From the NCBI GenBank assembly GCA_003096535.1, contig QEKJ01000003.1, forward strand, positions 1-64,000: a stretch of 64,000 bases of DNA, given 5' to 3'. The stretch is from Agathobaculum butyriciproducens (lineage in GTDB: Bacteria > Bacillota > Clostridia > Oscillospirales > Butyricicoccaceae). The notes under the pieces were generated by a model. It was given only the letters and a program-made list of their open reading frames with translations. It was not told the origin of the DNA and made no database searches. The position numbers and the translations under genes are program-made. Numbering within the stretch: the stretch's first letter is position 1; every line of letters begins with the position of its first letter. Positions 24,868-33,071 of this stretch are shown here, piece after piece.

Positions 24868-26193
24868 ATGCTGCGCGTGGCCGCCTATTGCCGCGTTTCC
24901 ACCTCGCAGGAGGACCAGAGAAACTCGCTGGAGAATCAGCGGCGATATTTTTCGGAGTACATCAGCCGCCAGCCGGACTGGGAGCTTGTGGAGGTTTATG
25001 CGGACGAGGGTCTGTCCGGCACCTCGTCCGACCGGCCTGCCTTTCGGCGCATGCTGGCAGCGGCAGCAGAAGAGAAAATTGACCTGATTTTAACCAAAGA
25101 GGTCTCACGCTTTGCCCGAAATACGGTTGACACGCTCGCGTACACGAGGCTGCTGCGCCGTCAGGGAGTCGGTATTGTATTCATTGGAGATCAGATCGAC
25201 ACCCGCCAGAACGACGGTGAATTTCGGCTTACCATAATGGCAAGCGTAGCGCAGGAGGAGAGCCGCAAAATCTCTGAGCGCGTCAAGTGGGGGCAGCAGC
25301 GCTCGATGGAGCGCGGTGTGGTGTTCGGATGCGATAATATTTACGGGTTTTCCCTGCGGGGTGGGGAATTGACAGTGAATCCCGAACAGGCGGCAGTCGT
25401 CCGCGAGGTGTATCGCCGTTTCTTGATGGACGGCAAAGGTACTTACATCATCGCACGGGAGCTGACCGCCGAGGGCATCCCGCCGCCAAGCGGAAAAGGG
25501 AAATCGTGGTCGTCTACGATGGTGCTGCGGCTGCTCCGGAGCGAGAAATACTGCGGCGATCTTCTGCAGCGCAAAAGCTGCACGCCGGATTTTCTCGATC
25601 ATCGCAAGGTGAAAAATGAGGGGCAGTCACCGCAGGTCTATCTGCGGGATCATCACGAGGCGATTGTGCCGCGCTCGATGTTCGAGGCTGTCCGGCGGGA
25701 ACTCGACCGCCGGCAGGCAAACCGCAAAGCCGGCAGCCGACCCTCCGCGCGGTACTGGTGCTCCGGAAAAGTGGTCTGCGGACGGTGCGGCAGTCGGTTT
25801 GTGCCGCGCAGAGGGGCACAGGCGGACGGCGGTCTGCGATGGGTGTGCGGGAAACGGGTGCAGCACGGCGTGGCAGCGTGTGCGGCTCCGGCAGTTGGGA
25901 ATCGGATTTTGCTGGACTGCATGAAGCAAATTGTACAGGATTTACCAATCGGCATGGAGATGGTATTGCGGCAGACCTTGCGCGCCATACCCGACCTCAC
26001 ACGCACCGAAAGGCAGCAATTCTGTACAATTTTACGAAAAAAGCTGTACAGTGAAACGGTTTACAGCGCGCTGCTCGATCATATCACCGCAACGGGGGAG
26101 GGCTTGACTGTATATCTGCACGGCGTGTCCGAACCGCTGCATTTCGAACTTTCGGGCAGAGAAAAACCGTCCGTGCAGCGCACGGACGGCTGA
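24868..26193 (+). CDS. Large serine recombinase of the spoVFA element
   Basis: The 441-residue protein has a resolvase catalytic domain (AAYCRVSTSQEDQRNSLENQ, nucleophile Ser11; LTKEVSRFARNTVDTL; MASVAQEESRKISERVKWG). A recombinase domain follows (NIYGFSLRGGELTVN, IARELTAEGIPPPSGKGKSW, ILRSEKYCGD-like), then a zinc ribbon (VVCGRCGSRFV, WVCGKRVQHGVAAC) and a short C-terminal part. It is the same class as SpoIVCA of skin. It sits about 210 bp from the spoVFA junction, transcribed away from it, and ends 3 bp from the convergent ttcA gene. Confidence 0.95.
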   Translation: MLRVAAYCRVSTSQEDQRNSLENQRRYFSEYISRQPDWELVEVYADEGLSGTSSDRPAFRRMLAAAAEEKIDLILTKEVSRFARNTVDTLAYTRLLRRQGVGIVFIGDQIDTRQNDGEFRLTIMASVAQEESRKISERVKWGQQRSMERGVVFGCDNIYGFSLRGGELTVNPEQAAVVREVYRRFLMDGKGTYIIARELTAEGIPPPSGKGKSWSSTMVLRLLRSEKYCGDLLQRKSCTPDFLDHRKVKNEGQSPQVYLRDHHEAIVPRSMFEAVRRELDRRQANRKAGSRPSARYWCSGKVVCGRCGSRFVPRRGAQADGGLRWVCGKRVQHGVAACAAPAVGNRILLDCMKQIVQDLPIGMEMVLRQTLRAIPDLTRTERQQFCTILRKKLYSETVYSALLDHITATGEGLTVYLHGVSEPLHFELSGREKPSVQRTDG

Positions 26194-26196
26194 ACA

Positions 26197-27057
26197 CTAT
26201 TCGCTTTTCTTTCCGCGTTCGTCGTAATCATCGAGGAACGAGTGGAGCACGCCGCCGGTCTTGTAACCGGGCATCATGTCCAGATTTACCGCGTGGATGC
26301 TGTTGAAAATGCTGCGCTCGATATTCGGGTTGTCGCGGCGCAGACGGCGCAGCAGGATCTTGACCTCCTGCCGCTTGGAACCGCCGCCGCCGTTGTCGCA
26401 CATCGTGCAGTTTTCGGTGAAGCGGCACGCGCACTGGATAAATTCGAGGTTGTTATACTGCTTCCACGCGAGAATATCCTCCTCATGAATGCAGTACAGC
26501 GGACGAATCAGCTCCATGCCTGCAAAGTTGGTGCTGTGCAGCTTGGGCAGCATGGCCTGCATCTGTGAGCCATAAAACATACTCATCACGGTGGTTTCGA
26601 TGACGTCGTTGAAGTGGTGGCCAAGTGCGATCTTGTTGCAGCCAAGCTCCTGCGCCTTGCTATACAGATAGCCGCGGCGCATCCGCGCACACAGGTAGCA
26701 CGGGTTTTTCTCGCTGCTGTTGGCGACCGCGAAAACATCGGTCTCGAACACGGTGATCGGGATATGCAGCAGCGCGGCGTTGCTCTCGATCTTATTGCGG
26801 TTGATCTCGTTGTAGCCGGGGTCCATAACGAGGAAAACTACCTCAAACGGCACCTCGCTGTACCGCTGGAGCAGCTGCATCAGCTTGGCCATCAGCATGG
26901 AATCCTTGCCGCCGGAGATGCACACGGCGATCTTGTCGCCCGGCTGAATCAGCTGATACTGTCGAACCGCCAGTGTAAACGGGTTCCAGATGGTCTTGCG
27001 GAATTTTTTGATGATACTGCGCTCGATCAGCTCGTGCGGCTGTAAATCTCGTTTCAT
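26197..27057 (-). CDS. TtcA-family tRNA 2-thiolation protein
   Basis: 286 residues with the ATP-pyrophosphatase PP-loop ISGGKDSM near residue 49, CYLCARMRRGYLY (CxxC) near 118, GHHFNDVIET near 145, and a distal C-A-C / CTMC group near 210-220. These fit TtcA enzymes that carry an Fe-S cluster and make s2C32 in tRNA. It is co-transcribed with the cysteine desulfurase 16 bp upstream, a plausible sulfur donor. It lies inside the spoVFA element. The exact tRNA target is inferred. Confidence 0.85.
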   Translation of the reverse strand: MKRDLQPHELIERSIIKKFRKTIWNPFTLAVRQYQLIQPGDKIAVCISGGKDSMLMAKLMQLLQRYSEVPFEVVFLVMDPGYNEINRNKIESNAALLHIPITVFETDVFAVANSSEKNPCYLCARMRRGYLYSKAQELGCNKIALGHHFNDVIETTVMSMFYGSQMQAMLPKLHSTNFAGMELIRPLYCIHEEDILAWKQYNNLEFIQCACRFTENCTMCDNGGGGSKRQEVKILLRRLRRDNPNIERSIFNSIHAVNLDMMPGYKTGGVLHSFLDDYDERGKKSE

Positions 27058-27073
27058 AATGATGCTCCCTGTA

Positions 27074-28195
27074 TTACTTGACTAACTCGTGATAGCACGC
27101 GTCGAAAACGGACAGAAATTCGTCGATTTCCGCGTCCGTGGTAAGGTGGCTCAGGCTGATGCGCCATGAGGACAGTGCATTTCTGCGATCACGGCTGACA
27201 GCAAACACTGCACGGGACGGCAGACCGTCTGCCGAGCAGGCGGATTTGACCGATACGCACACGCCTTTTTCGGACAGCGCGCGCTGAAATACGGTGCCTT
27301 TCACATTCTTGACGCTCAGATTGAGGATATGCGGCACGGTGTGCTCCGGACTGTTGATATGCACCGCGGGATACGCCGCAAGTGCCTTCCGAAGCCGTTC
27401 GCTGTGGCGCTGAACGACCGCACAGCGGCTCTCACGCTCATCGCATGCCAGCTGCAGTGCCAGCGCAGATGAAGCCGCCAGACCGAGTGCAGGCGTGCCG
27501 CTGCGGTACAGCGTCGTGCTGGCACCGCCGTTCATCTGCGGCTCGAGCGGCATACGGCTGCGCTTAAGCAGCACGCCGCTCCCGCAGATGCCGCCAAACT
27601 TGTGCGGCGCAAAGCTCAGCGTGTCGATACCGGAAAAGTCCACCGGGATGCGTCCGATAGCCTGCGTTGCGTCAATGTGCAGACGGCAGTTCGGATGGTC
27701 AGCCAGCAGCGCTGCGATTTCGTTTACCGGCTGAATGGTGCCAAGCTCGCTGTCCACCGCGCAGATGGCAACGAGAACGGTATCCGGACGCAGAAGCTCG
27801 CGCACTTCCTCCGGGTCAACCGTGCCGTCCAGACCGATGGAGAGCAGGTCAATCTCCCAGCCGCGCTCCTGCAGGGCGGTCAGGCTGCCGCTGACCGAGG
27901 AATGCTCGAGCGGTGTGGAGATGATATGCTTGCCGATATGCCGTGACGCCTGTGCGATGCCCTTGATGGCGAGGTTGTTCGCCTCGGTCGCACCCGAGGT
28001 AAAGATGATCTCGGCAGGGGACGCGCCGGTCAGTGCCGCAATCTGCTCGGTGACACGCGCCATTTCCTCACGGGCGGCTTTGCCAGCCGCGTGTACCGAG
28101 TTCGGGTTGGCCGGGAAGCGGCGTTCCATATCGCAGAATCGCTCGAGCACCACGGGGTCAGCGGGTGCATGGGCGGCATAATCGAGATAAATCAT
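27074..28195 (-). CDS. Cysteine desulfurase (NifS/IscS family)
   Basis: The 373-residue class V PLP enzyme starts IYLDYAAHAPADP. It shows TSGATEANNLAIKG near residue 65, the PLP Lys in SFAPHKFGGICGSG near 205, and the mobile-loop Cys in VSVKSACSADG near 325. It releases sulfur from cysteine as persulfide. With ttcA directly downstream it probably feeds tRNA thiolation; NifS-like desulfurases dedicated to one partner are common in Firmicutes. It has its own promoter at 28231-28259. Confidence 0.93.
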   Translation of the reverse strand: MIYLDYAAHAPADPVVLERFCDMERRFPANPNSVHAAGKAAREEMARVTEQIAALTGASPAEIIFTSGATEANNLAIKGIAQASRHIGKHIISTPLEHSSVSGSLTALQERGWEIDLLSIGLDGTVDPEEVRELLRPDTVLVAICAVDSELGTIQPVNEIAALLADHPNCRLHIDATQAIGRIPVDFSGIDTLSFAPHKFGGICGSGVLLKRSRMPLEPQMNGGASTTLYRSGTPALGLAASSALALQLACDERESRCAVVQRHSERLRKALAAYPAVHINSPEHTVPHILNLSVKNVKGTVFQRALSEKGVCVSVKSACSADGLPSRAVFAVSRDRRNALSSWRISLSHLTTDAEIDEFLSVFDACYHELVK

Positions 28196-28230
28196 AGCAT
28201 GGACTCCTCAAAATAAGGTTAACGGCTATA

Positions 28231-28259
28231 ATCATAGCATTCTTATAGGAAAAAGTCAA
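28231..28259 (-). promoter_or_regulatory. sigma-A promoter of the desulfurase-ttcA operon
   Basis: TTGACT (28254-28259) and TATGAT (28231-28236), 17-bp spacer, minus strand. Confidence 0.7.
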
Positions 28260-28270
28260 GATGGACAGAA

Positions 28271-28304
28271 AAAGACTGCTGTCTCCGATGAAACAGCAGT
28301 CTTT
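28271..28304 (-). terminator. Terminator of the que operon
   Basis: AAAGACTGCTGT pairs with ACAGCAGTCTTT. A T run follows on the minus strand, just beyond the queC stop. Confidence 0.85.
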
Positions 28305-28308
28305 TGTT

Positions 28309-28995
28309 TTACCTCATTGCGGGGTCGGTCACGCCGTTGGCCTCGAACGCGCGGATGCGATCCAGGCAGGTGCCGCACTTGCCGCACGGCTTGTCGCCGC
28401 CCTCGTAGCAGCTCCACGTCAGCTGATAGGGAACCTGCAGCCGCAGACCTTCGGCAACGATCTGCGCCTTGTTCCAACGCACGAACGGAGCCTCGATGCG
28501 GACATCACCGCCCGAGCCGAGTACGATGGAGTGGTTCATTGCATTTACGAAATCCTCACTGCAGTCGGGATAGGCATTGCCGGCGGCATCGTCGTGATGC
28601 GCACCGTAGTAAATCACGCTGCAGTTCTTGGACAGCGCAACGCTGGCCGCTGCCGACAGGAACAGACCGTTGCGGAACGGCACATAGGTCGTAACCGGCT
28701 TGCCGCCGCGCTGCGCGAGCTGCTCGGCGTAGGATTCCTCGGGGATGTCCTCGGTCGAGTGGGAAAGCAGCGAGCAGTCGCTGTACGCGAACACCGGCGT
28801 CAGGTCGAGAGACGTGCCCTCGATGCCGTAGTATTCGAGAACCGCCTTTGCAGCCTGGATCTCCTTAACGTGCTTCTGACCGTAGTAAATGGACAGCGCG
28901 CACACATTCTCCTTGCCGTGCTTCTCGATGGCAAGCGCAAGACAGGTTGTGCTGTCCACGCCGCCGCTGCACAGGACCATTGCCTTTTCGCTCAT
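28309..28995 (-). CDS. queC: 7-cyano-7-deazaguanine synthase
   Basis: 228 residues with the PP-loop [15 protein letters not shown] near residue 9, [33 protein letters not shown], and the zinc site [19 protein letters not shown] near 200-215. It converts CDG to preQ0 in queuosine synthesis. Its start overlaps queF by 4 bp. queD, queE and folE are not in the window, so they must be elsewhere or the pathway is partial. Confidence 0.96.
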   Translation of the reverse strand: MSEKAMVLCSGGVDSTTCLALAIEKHGKENVCALSIYYGQKHVKEIQAAKAVLEYYGIEGTSLDLTPVFAYSDCSLLSHSTEDIPEESYAEQLAQRGGKPVTTYVPFRNGLFLSAAASVALSKNCSVIYYGAHHDDAAGNAYPDCSEDFVNAMNHSIVLGSGGDVRIEAPFVRWNKAQIVAEGLRLQVPYQLTWSCYEGGDKPCGKCGTCLDRIRAFEANGVTDPAMR

Positions 28996-29489
28996 CGGTT
29001 GTCCACCTTCTCCGGGTACAGATCGTGGTGGGTGAGACGCTCGAATGCAACCTCCTCCCAGCGGGTGCCGGGCTTGCCGTAGTTGCAGTACGGGTCGATC
29101 GAGATGCCGCCGCGCGGTGTAAATTTGCCCCAGACCTCAATGTACTTCGGATCCATCAGGCGGATGAGGTCCTTCATAATGATGTTTACGCAGTCCTCAT
29201 GGAAATCGCCGTGGTTGCGGAAGCTGAACAGATACAGCTTGAGCGACTTGCTCTCTACCATGCGCTCGCCGGGCACATAGGAGATATAGATAGTAGCAAA
29301 GTCCGGCTGGCCGGTCATCGGACACAGGCTGGTGAACTCCGGGCAGTTGAACTTGACAAAATAGTCATTGTCCGGATGCTTGTTCGGGAAAGTCTCCAGC
29401 ATTTCGGGCGCGTAGTCCGAGGGATACTGGTTCTTCTGGCTGCCCAGCAGAGTGACGCCGTTCAGTTCTTCTTTATTTCTTCCGGTCAT
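28992..29489 (-). CDS. queF: NADPH-dependent preQ0 reductase
   Basis: 165 residues of the short (YkvM) QueF type. The catalytic Cys is in [16 protein letters not shown] near residue 56, followed by [27 protein letters not shown] and the C-terminal [18 protein letters not shown]. It reduces preQ0 to preQ1. It follows queT and overlaps queC. Confidence 0.96.
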   Translation of the reverse strand: MTGRNKEELNGVTLLGSQKNQYPSDYAPEMLETFPNKHPDNDYFVKFNCPEFTSLCPMTGQPDFATIYISYVPGERMVESKSLKLYLFSFRNHGDFHEDCVNIIMKDLIRLMDPKYIEVWGKFTPRGGISIDPYCNYGKPGTRWEEVAFERLTHHDLYPEKVDNR

Positions 29490-29512
29490 GGTTGCATTCT
29501 CCTTACATTTAA

Positions 29513-30010
29513 TTAGGCCTTAGTTGCCTTGGGATACAGTGCACGCTGCAGTACGTTCACCAGAACGACACCGCAGACCGCAGGTACGGACTGACCGATG
29601 CACAGGCTGGTGGCAAGTACAGAATACGGAACGTGCAGCAGATAGCTCAGATAGCTCGGTACGCCGAGACCGGGCACAAGGATGATCGGGAGGATCATCA
29701 GCCAGAGGCTCCAGCCCTTGCGGCGGATGAGCACGATGATCGCGGTAACGATGATACCGACGAAGCAGCCTCCGAACCAGTCCAGCAGACCGAGTCCGCC
29801 GAACAGAAAGTTGGCAATGAAATTCGCGAAACCAAGCGGCAAAACCAGGAACGGAAACAGGTAAGCGAGCGCATACAGAGCCGTCGCAATGCGGATCTGG
29901 TACGCACCGAAAGAGAAGCTCTGCGTAAAGTACAGCACAACAACGTAAAGTGCCATCACCATAGCAGAAACGGTCAGTTTTTGAACCTTGCTCATGTTTT
30001 CTTTTACCAT
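29513..30010 (-). CDS. queT: QueT-type transporter, ECF S component
   Basis: 165 residues from ATG 30010 behind GGAGGTG; the open frame to 30043 lies upstream of this site. About five to six membrane helices ([67 protein letters not shown]) match the QueT family. The family is thought to import queuosine precursors with a shared ECF module, which is not in the window. A preQ1 riboswitch-like leader precedes it. Confidence 0.93.
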   Translation of the reverse strand: MVKENMSKVQKLTVSAMVMALYVVVLYFTQSFSFGAYQIRIATALYALAYLFPFLVLPLGFANFIANFLFGGLGLLDWFGGCFVGIIVTAIIVLIRRKGWSLWLMILPIILVPGLGVPSYLSYLLHVPYSVLATSLCIGQSVPAVCGVVLVNVLQRALYPKATKA

Positions 30011-30080
30011 ATTTCGTTCACCTCCAAATAATGCACACAACAACGTTGATTGAGAAACGTAAAGTTTTTCTGTTTCGTTG

Positions 30081-30154
30081 TCCCTAGTTTTGTTTTACGA
30101 CAGGATGGTTTCGAACTGTCATTCCATATCCGGAAGCAAAGTGCCGAACGGCAC
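30081..30154 (-). promoter_or_regulatory. preQ1 riboswitch-like leader of queT-queF-queC
   Basis: Minus-strand leader with a hairpin GTGCC-GTTC-GGCAC, then a GACAG/CTGTC stem enclosing a loop, then an A-rich linker and AAAACTAGGGA. The final CTAGG motif with the A-rich strand is typical of preQ1 aptamers (pseudoknot tail). Its size and its gene (queT in Clostridia) favour the class III type. A further stem ACAACGAAAC/GTTTC..GTTGT lies between it and the queT ribosome site and may be the expression platform. A covariance-model check has not been done. Confidence 0.6.
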
Positions 30155-30161
30155 AAACGAT

Positions 30162-30190
30162 AGTATAGCGTATTTTTATCGTTTATGCAA
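30162..30190 (-). promoter_or_regulatory. sigma-A promoter of the que operon
   Basis: TTGCAT (30185-30190) and TATACT (30162-30167), 17-bp spacer, minus strand, just upstream of the riboswitch-like leader. Confidence 0.75.
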
Positions 30191-30284
30191 GTGTAAAAGC
30201 ACCAAAATGCGTTTTTTGATAGAGAGATTATGCGGTTTCACAGAGAAGCGCAGAGCACCTGTCTGGTTGGGAGAAAACCGGACA

Positions 30285-30323
30285 TTCGACAGAAAAAATG
30301 CGGTCTTGTCGAAAATTGTCGAT
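30285..30323 (+). promoter_or_regulatory. Cluster of three 0A-box-like sites
   Basis: TGTCGAA occurs at 30307-30313 and, inverted, at 30285-30291. TGTCGAT lies at 30317-30323, exactly 10 bp after the first. The 0A-box consensus is TGTCGAA. The sites lie about 115-150 bp before the Spo0A-like gene at 30437, so control by Spo0A or autoregulation is likely. Confidence 0.6.
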
Positions 30324-30436
30324 AAATATGCGGGAAAAAGCAGGGATATCCGCTTGCGCGGACGCGCTGAATATGTAAAAATAAGATGTAATCCATCAAT
30401 CGGCATAAGATAGAGAAAGCCGGGGGAAAGCAGTAA

Positions 30437-31180
30437 ATGAAGATCAAACAAGGCAAAATGCGTATTTTACTGGCGTGTGCGGACGAGTCTCTGCTGAAAC
30501 AGACAAAACGGCTTATGCAGGCGAGCAAAGAGCTGGAGCTTGTCGGCTGTACGTCGAACGGCACGAAGGCGTGGGAAATGATTCGACAAAAAATGCCGGA
30601 TATGGTCGTGCTGGATACCGACCTGCCATATGCGGACGGCTTTGCCGTTGCGTCATGGATGAGACAGAATAAGATGTGGGATACGAGCATTATCCTGCTC
30701 AGCTCGTTCATCGGCGGTCAGACCTATGTGGAGTGCAGCCTGCTGCACATTAACGTGCTGCTGCGTAAGCCAATCTGCGCGGATGCACTGTATGAGCGCA
30801 TCAAGCTGGCGGTCACCTGTACCAGTCGGGGAGACACGGTGGAGCAGCGGCTGGCCCAGATCCTGCGTGAGCTGGGTATGCGCGAGCAGACGATCGGCTA
30901 TCAGTGTGCATTGCTGACCGTGTGCCTGTATCGGGAGACCGACGGTGCCAGCATCACCAAGATCATTTACCACAGTGTCGCGCAGCAGATGAACAGCGAA
31001 GGCAGTAATGTGGAGCGCAATATGCGCTATGCCGTTCACCGCGCATGGGATAAGTGTGATAAAGCCGTGCTTGCCAGGTATTTCGGTGAAGCGCGTGCAC
31101 AGGATAAGGAGCCGCCGAGCAACCGCGAATTCTGTGCGGCTCTCGTGGAGTATCTCCGGCAGGAAGCCTGCCGCCTGTAA
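30437..31180 (+). CDS. Spo0A paralogue (response regulator)
   Basis: The 247-residue protein has a receiver domain at about 8-125: acidic ADES, phospho-acceptor region VVLDTDLPYADGF, LLSS, and Lys in LLRKPI. A C-terminal Spo0A-type DNA-binding domain spans about 140-245 (LAQILRELGMREQTIGYQCALLTV, ITKIIYHSVAQQM, SNVERNMRYAVHRAWDK, PPSNREFCAALVEYL). The recognition-helix segment differs from the near-invariant SRVERAIRHAIE of true Spo0A, so this is a diverged copy. It sits 30 bp from the spoVFA junction, inside the element, and may tie excision to sporulation. Confidence 0.85.
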   Translation: MKIKQGKMRILLACADESLLKQTKRLMQASKELELVGCTSNGTKAWEMIRQKMPDMVVLDTDLPYADGFAVASWMRQNKMWDTSIILLSSFIGGQTYVECSLLHINVLLRKPICADALYERIKLAVTCTSRGDTVEQRLAQILRELGMREQTIGYQCALLTVCLYRETDGASITKIIYHSVAQQMNSEGSNVERNMRYAVHRAWDKCDKAVLARYFGEARAQDKEPPSNREFCAALVEYLRQEACRL

Positions 31181-31211
31181 CCGGACAGCCTGTGCTTTTT
31201 GCAAATGCGGC

Positions 31212-31223
31212 AGGTACCGCGTT
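31212..31223 (-). other. Recombination junction, spoVFA 5' side
   Basis: Minus strand AAC-GCG-GTA-CCT, sharing AACGC and CCT in frame with the junction at 24656-24667. After it the frame runs on into element sequence (AAFAKSTG..), unrelated to SpoVFA. Confidence 0.75.
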
Positions 31224-31607
31224 GCGGATCGCCAGCTCCTCGCGGGATAAGTAGTCGATGAGTGTCAGTCCGTTCTGCACCGCGCGGGCGTGTACGGAAA
31301 AGGGCACGGCACCGGCCAGCGTCAGCGTTCCGGCGGGAATGGCATCGAGTACATCGCCAATCGTGTGCTGTGCATTGGCAAGCGGCGCGTTCAGACTGCC
31401 GTCCCCCGTCTGCACCGGCATAGGCAGAATGACCGCGCGTGCGTCAGCAAGGCACGCCTGCAGGTCACTTGCAGCCGTGCAGCCTGCGGCGGGGCGGCGC
31501 TCGAGTGCAAATGTGCGCACGGTGTGGCCTGCTTCATGCAGCAGCTCGGCTAAATATGCCTGACGCACGTCGCCGCCGACGACGGCGAGAGTCGTCGATT
31601 GATTCAT
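31212..31607 (-). CDS. spoVFA: Dipicolinate synthase subunit A, 5' part of the split gene
   Basis: The first 132 codons from ATG 31607 (AAAGGAGG 11 bp upstream): LAVVGGDVRQAYLAELLHEAGHTV, ARAVILPMPVQTGDGSLNAPL, TLTLAGAVPFSV, LIDYLSREELAIRNAVP. This is the N-terminal substrate domain of SpoVFA up to the conserved N-A-V-P. Past the junction the frame continues into element sequence, giving a useless hybrid if translated. A late mother-cell-type promoter candidate lies at 31629-31656. Confidence 0.92.
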
Positions 31608-31628
31608 AAGCAAAAACCTCCTTTGCGC

Positions 31629-31656
31629 CATTCTATGCCGGATGCAAAAGAGGAGT
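31629..31656 (-). promoter_or_regulatory. Candidate sigma-K (or sigma-E) promoter of spoVFA
   Basis: Minus strand AC (31655-31656), 17 bp, CATAGAATG (31629-31637). The sigma-K form is AC-N16/17-CATA-N3-TA, with one mismatch here. B. subtilis spoVF is sigma-K dependent. Confidence 0.45.
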
Positions 31657-31667
31657 GAAAAGAGAAC

Positions 31668-31697
31668 ATCCGCTCTTTGTACAAACAGAGAGCGGAT
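31668..31697 (-). terminator. Terminator of the M24 peptidase gene
   Basis: ATCCGCTCT (31668-31676) pairs with AGAGCGGAT (31689-31697). A T-rich stretch follows on both strands. Confidence 0.7.
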
Positions 31698-31710
31698 ATT
31701 TTTGTATAGA

Positions 31711-32910
31711 TTACTGATTGAGTACCTCGAACAGCGTGTCGCATGCGCCGGTGAGCGACTGCGCAGGACCGTCTGCGGTGATCTCATAGGTGTTTTCGCA
31801 GCCGATGAGGCCGACACCCGGAATCGCGATCTTCGGCTCAACGGCAAGCGTCATGCCGGACTCGAGCGGAGCCGAGAAGCCTTTGGCGAGAACCGGTGTT
31901 TCGTCCATTGTCAGACCGATGGAGTGGCCGAGGAACTTGCAGCCGTTCATAAAGCCTTCGCGGAACGCAGGATCGACGAGAGAGAGGATCTTCTCGTAAA
32001 TCTCAGCCGGAACGGCACCGGCGCGCAGGAGAGATGCAGTTTCGTTCTCCAGCGCAATGCACTGCTCGCGTGCCGCGCGGATCACACCGCTCTGCGGATG
32101 CTTGTCCAGCTCGCCGTAGTAGAACGTAATACTCTTATCGGTATGGTAGCCGCGCCAGCCGCACGGAATATCCAGCAGGACGGTGTCGCCTTCGTGCAGC
32201 GTGCGCTCGGACGAGCCGATGGACTTCATTGCGGTCGAGGTGCCGACACAGCCGGAGGGGCTGTCCAGTGCGGTGGGACGCAGGCTGTTTTCACTGAAGC
32301 TGGCAATACCGAGCACGTCCTCGGCTGCCGGCTGATTGTAGCGCGAGATACCCATGCCGCCGCGGTCCACGATGGCGGTGCAGATCTCGCTGCACAGGCG
32401 TGCTTCGCTGACGCCTTCGCGCAGGAATGCCGGAGCAAGTTCCTCGATGACATAGCGGTGCAGTTTGCCGGATTCGCGCATACAGTCAAGCTCATACGCG
32501 CTCTTGACCGAGCGCAGACCGCTCAGAACGCCGTCCATCGGCTTGGGTGCAAAAGGCAGATGCTTGTTCAGCATGGAGAGCTTTTGCAGCGTCATGGTCT
32601 TTGCGGCAACGTAGACGGTCTCCGGAATATCCGGATAGACCTCCTTGATGCCGCGAAAGCTGCCCATCGGACGGATGTCTGCAAAGGCGGATTCGTCCTT
32701 TGCAACATCAAACGAGCGGCGGACGAACAGCGTAGCCTGATCGGGTGTCACGACAAGTGCGCCATCCTGCATGGTGCCGGTGAAGTAGTACATGTCGAGC
32801 GTGTTGTCAAGCAGAAGCATGGACCACGCAGGGTCCTTCTCGGTCATGGCACAGCGCAGACGGTCGAGCCGCGTGTTCAGTTCGGCGGCGGGCACGGGAA
32901 TATGGGGCAT
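31711..32910 (-). CDS. M24-family aminopeptidase (Xaa-Pro type)
   Basis: The 399-residue protein has an N-terminal creatinase-like domain (LDRLRCAMTEKDPAWSMLLLDNTLDMYYFTG) and a C-terminal pita-bread domain. Metal-site segments are visible: LLDIPCGWRGYHTDKSITF (two Asp), GHSIGLTMDETP (His), LAVEPKI (Glu) and GCENTYEI (Glu). It trims N-terminal residues next to proline in cytosolic peptides. A related gene often lies near efp, which is not seen here. Confidence 0.9.
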   Translation of the reverse strand: MPHIPVPAAELNTRLDRLRCAMTEKDPAWSMLLLDNTLDMYYFTGTMQDGALVVTPDQATLFVRRSFDVAKDESAFADIRPMGSFRGIKEVYPDIPETVYVAAKTMTLQKLSMLNKHLPFAPKPMDGVLSGLRSVKSAYELDCMRESGKLHRYVIEELAPAFLREGVSEARLCSEICTAIVDRGGMGISRYNQPAAEDVLGIASFSENSLRPTALDSPSGCVGTSTAMKSIGSSERTLHEGDTVLLDIPCGWRGYHTDKSITFYYGELDKHPQSGVIRAAREQCIALENETASLLRAGAVPAEIYEKILSLVDPAFREGFMNGCKFLGHSIGLTMDETPVLAKGFSAPLESGMTLAVEPKIAIPGVGLIGCENTYEITADGPAQSLTGACDTLFEVLNQ

Positions 32911-33071
32911 GGATGATCCTCCTGTATGATTAACGGTGGTTTACAAAAATGTTACTTTTAGTGTAGCACATATTTAACCGGAGAGCAACGCAGACGCGTT
33001 GACTTTTTATACCTTGTGCGATATGATTATAGTCTATGGAAGGACTGCGTTGTGCAGGGAAGGGAGCGATT

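Larger units (their letters stand above)
24656..31223. mobile_element. skin-like element interrupting spoVFA (6,556 bp)
   Basis: The two halves of spoVFA lie in the same orientation and correct order. Deleting 6,556 bp between matching bases joins them in frame to 291 codons, restoring EELAIRNAVP-TCEGALQLA. A large serine recombinase and a 45-aa small protein sit beside the 3' half; a Spo0A paralogue sits beside the 5' half. Cargo: ttcA-like, cysteine desulfurase, queC, queF and queT. Known parallels are skin in sigK and vfbin in spoVFB, excised in the mother cell. Excision here is inferred. Base composition looks like the host, suggesting long residence. Confidence 0.9.

Noticed and set aside
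30437-31180. The gene as the organism's main Spo0A
   Set aside because: The near-invariant recognition region is diverged and the usual spoIVB neighbour is missing. Not fully excluded without the whole genome.
24656-31223. spoVFA as a simple pseudogene broken by a random insertion or rearrangement
   Set aside because: Both halves are undamaged, collinear, same strand, and rejoin in frame at a conserved motif, and a serine recombinase sits at the junction. Random breakage would not predict this.
30963-31847. A single 294-aa minus-strand protein covering the spoVFA 5' part
   Set aside because: Only codons from 31607 to about 31212 match SpoVFA; the upstream part lies in the peptidase terminator and the downstream part is element sequence antisense to the Spo0A-like gene.
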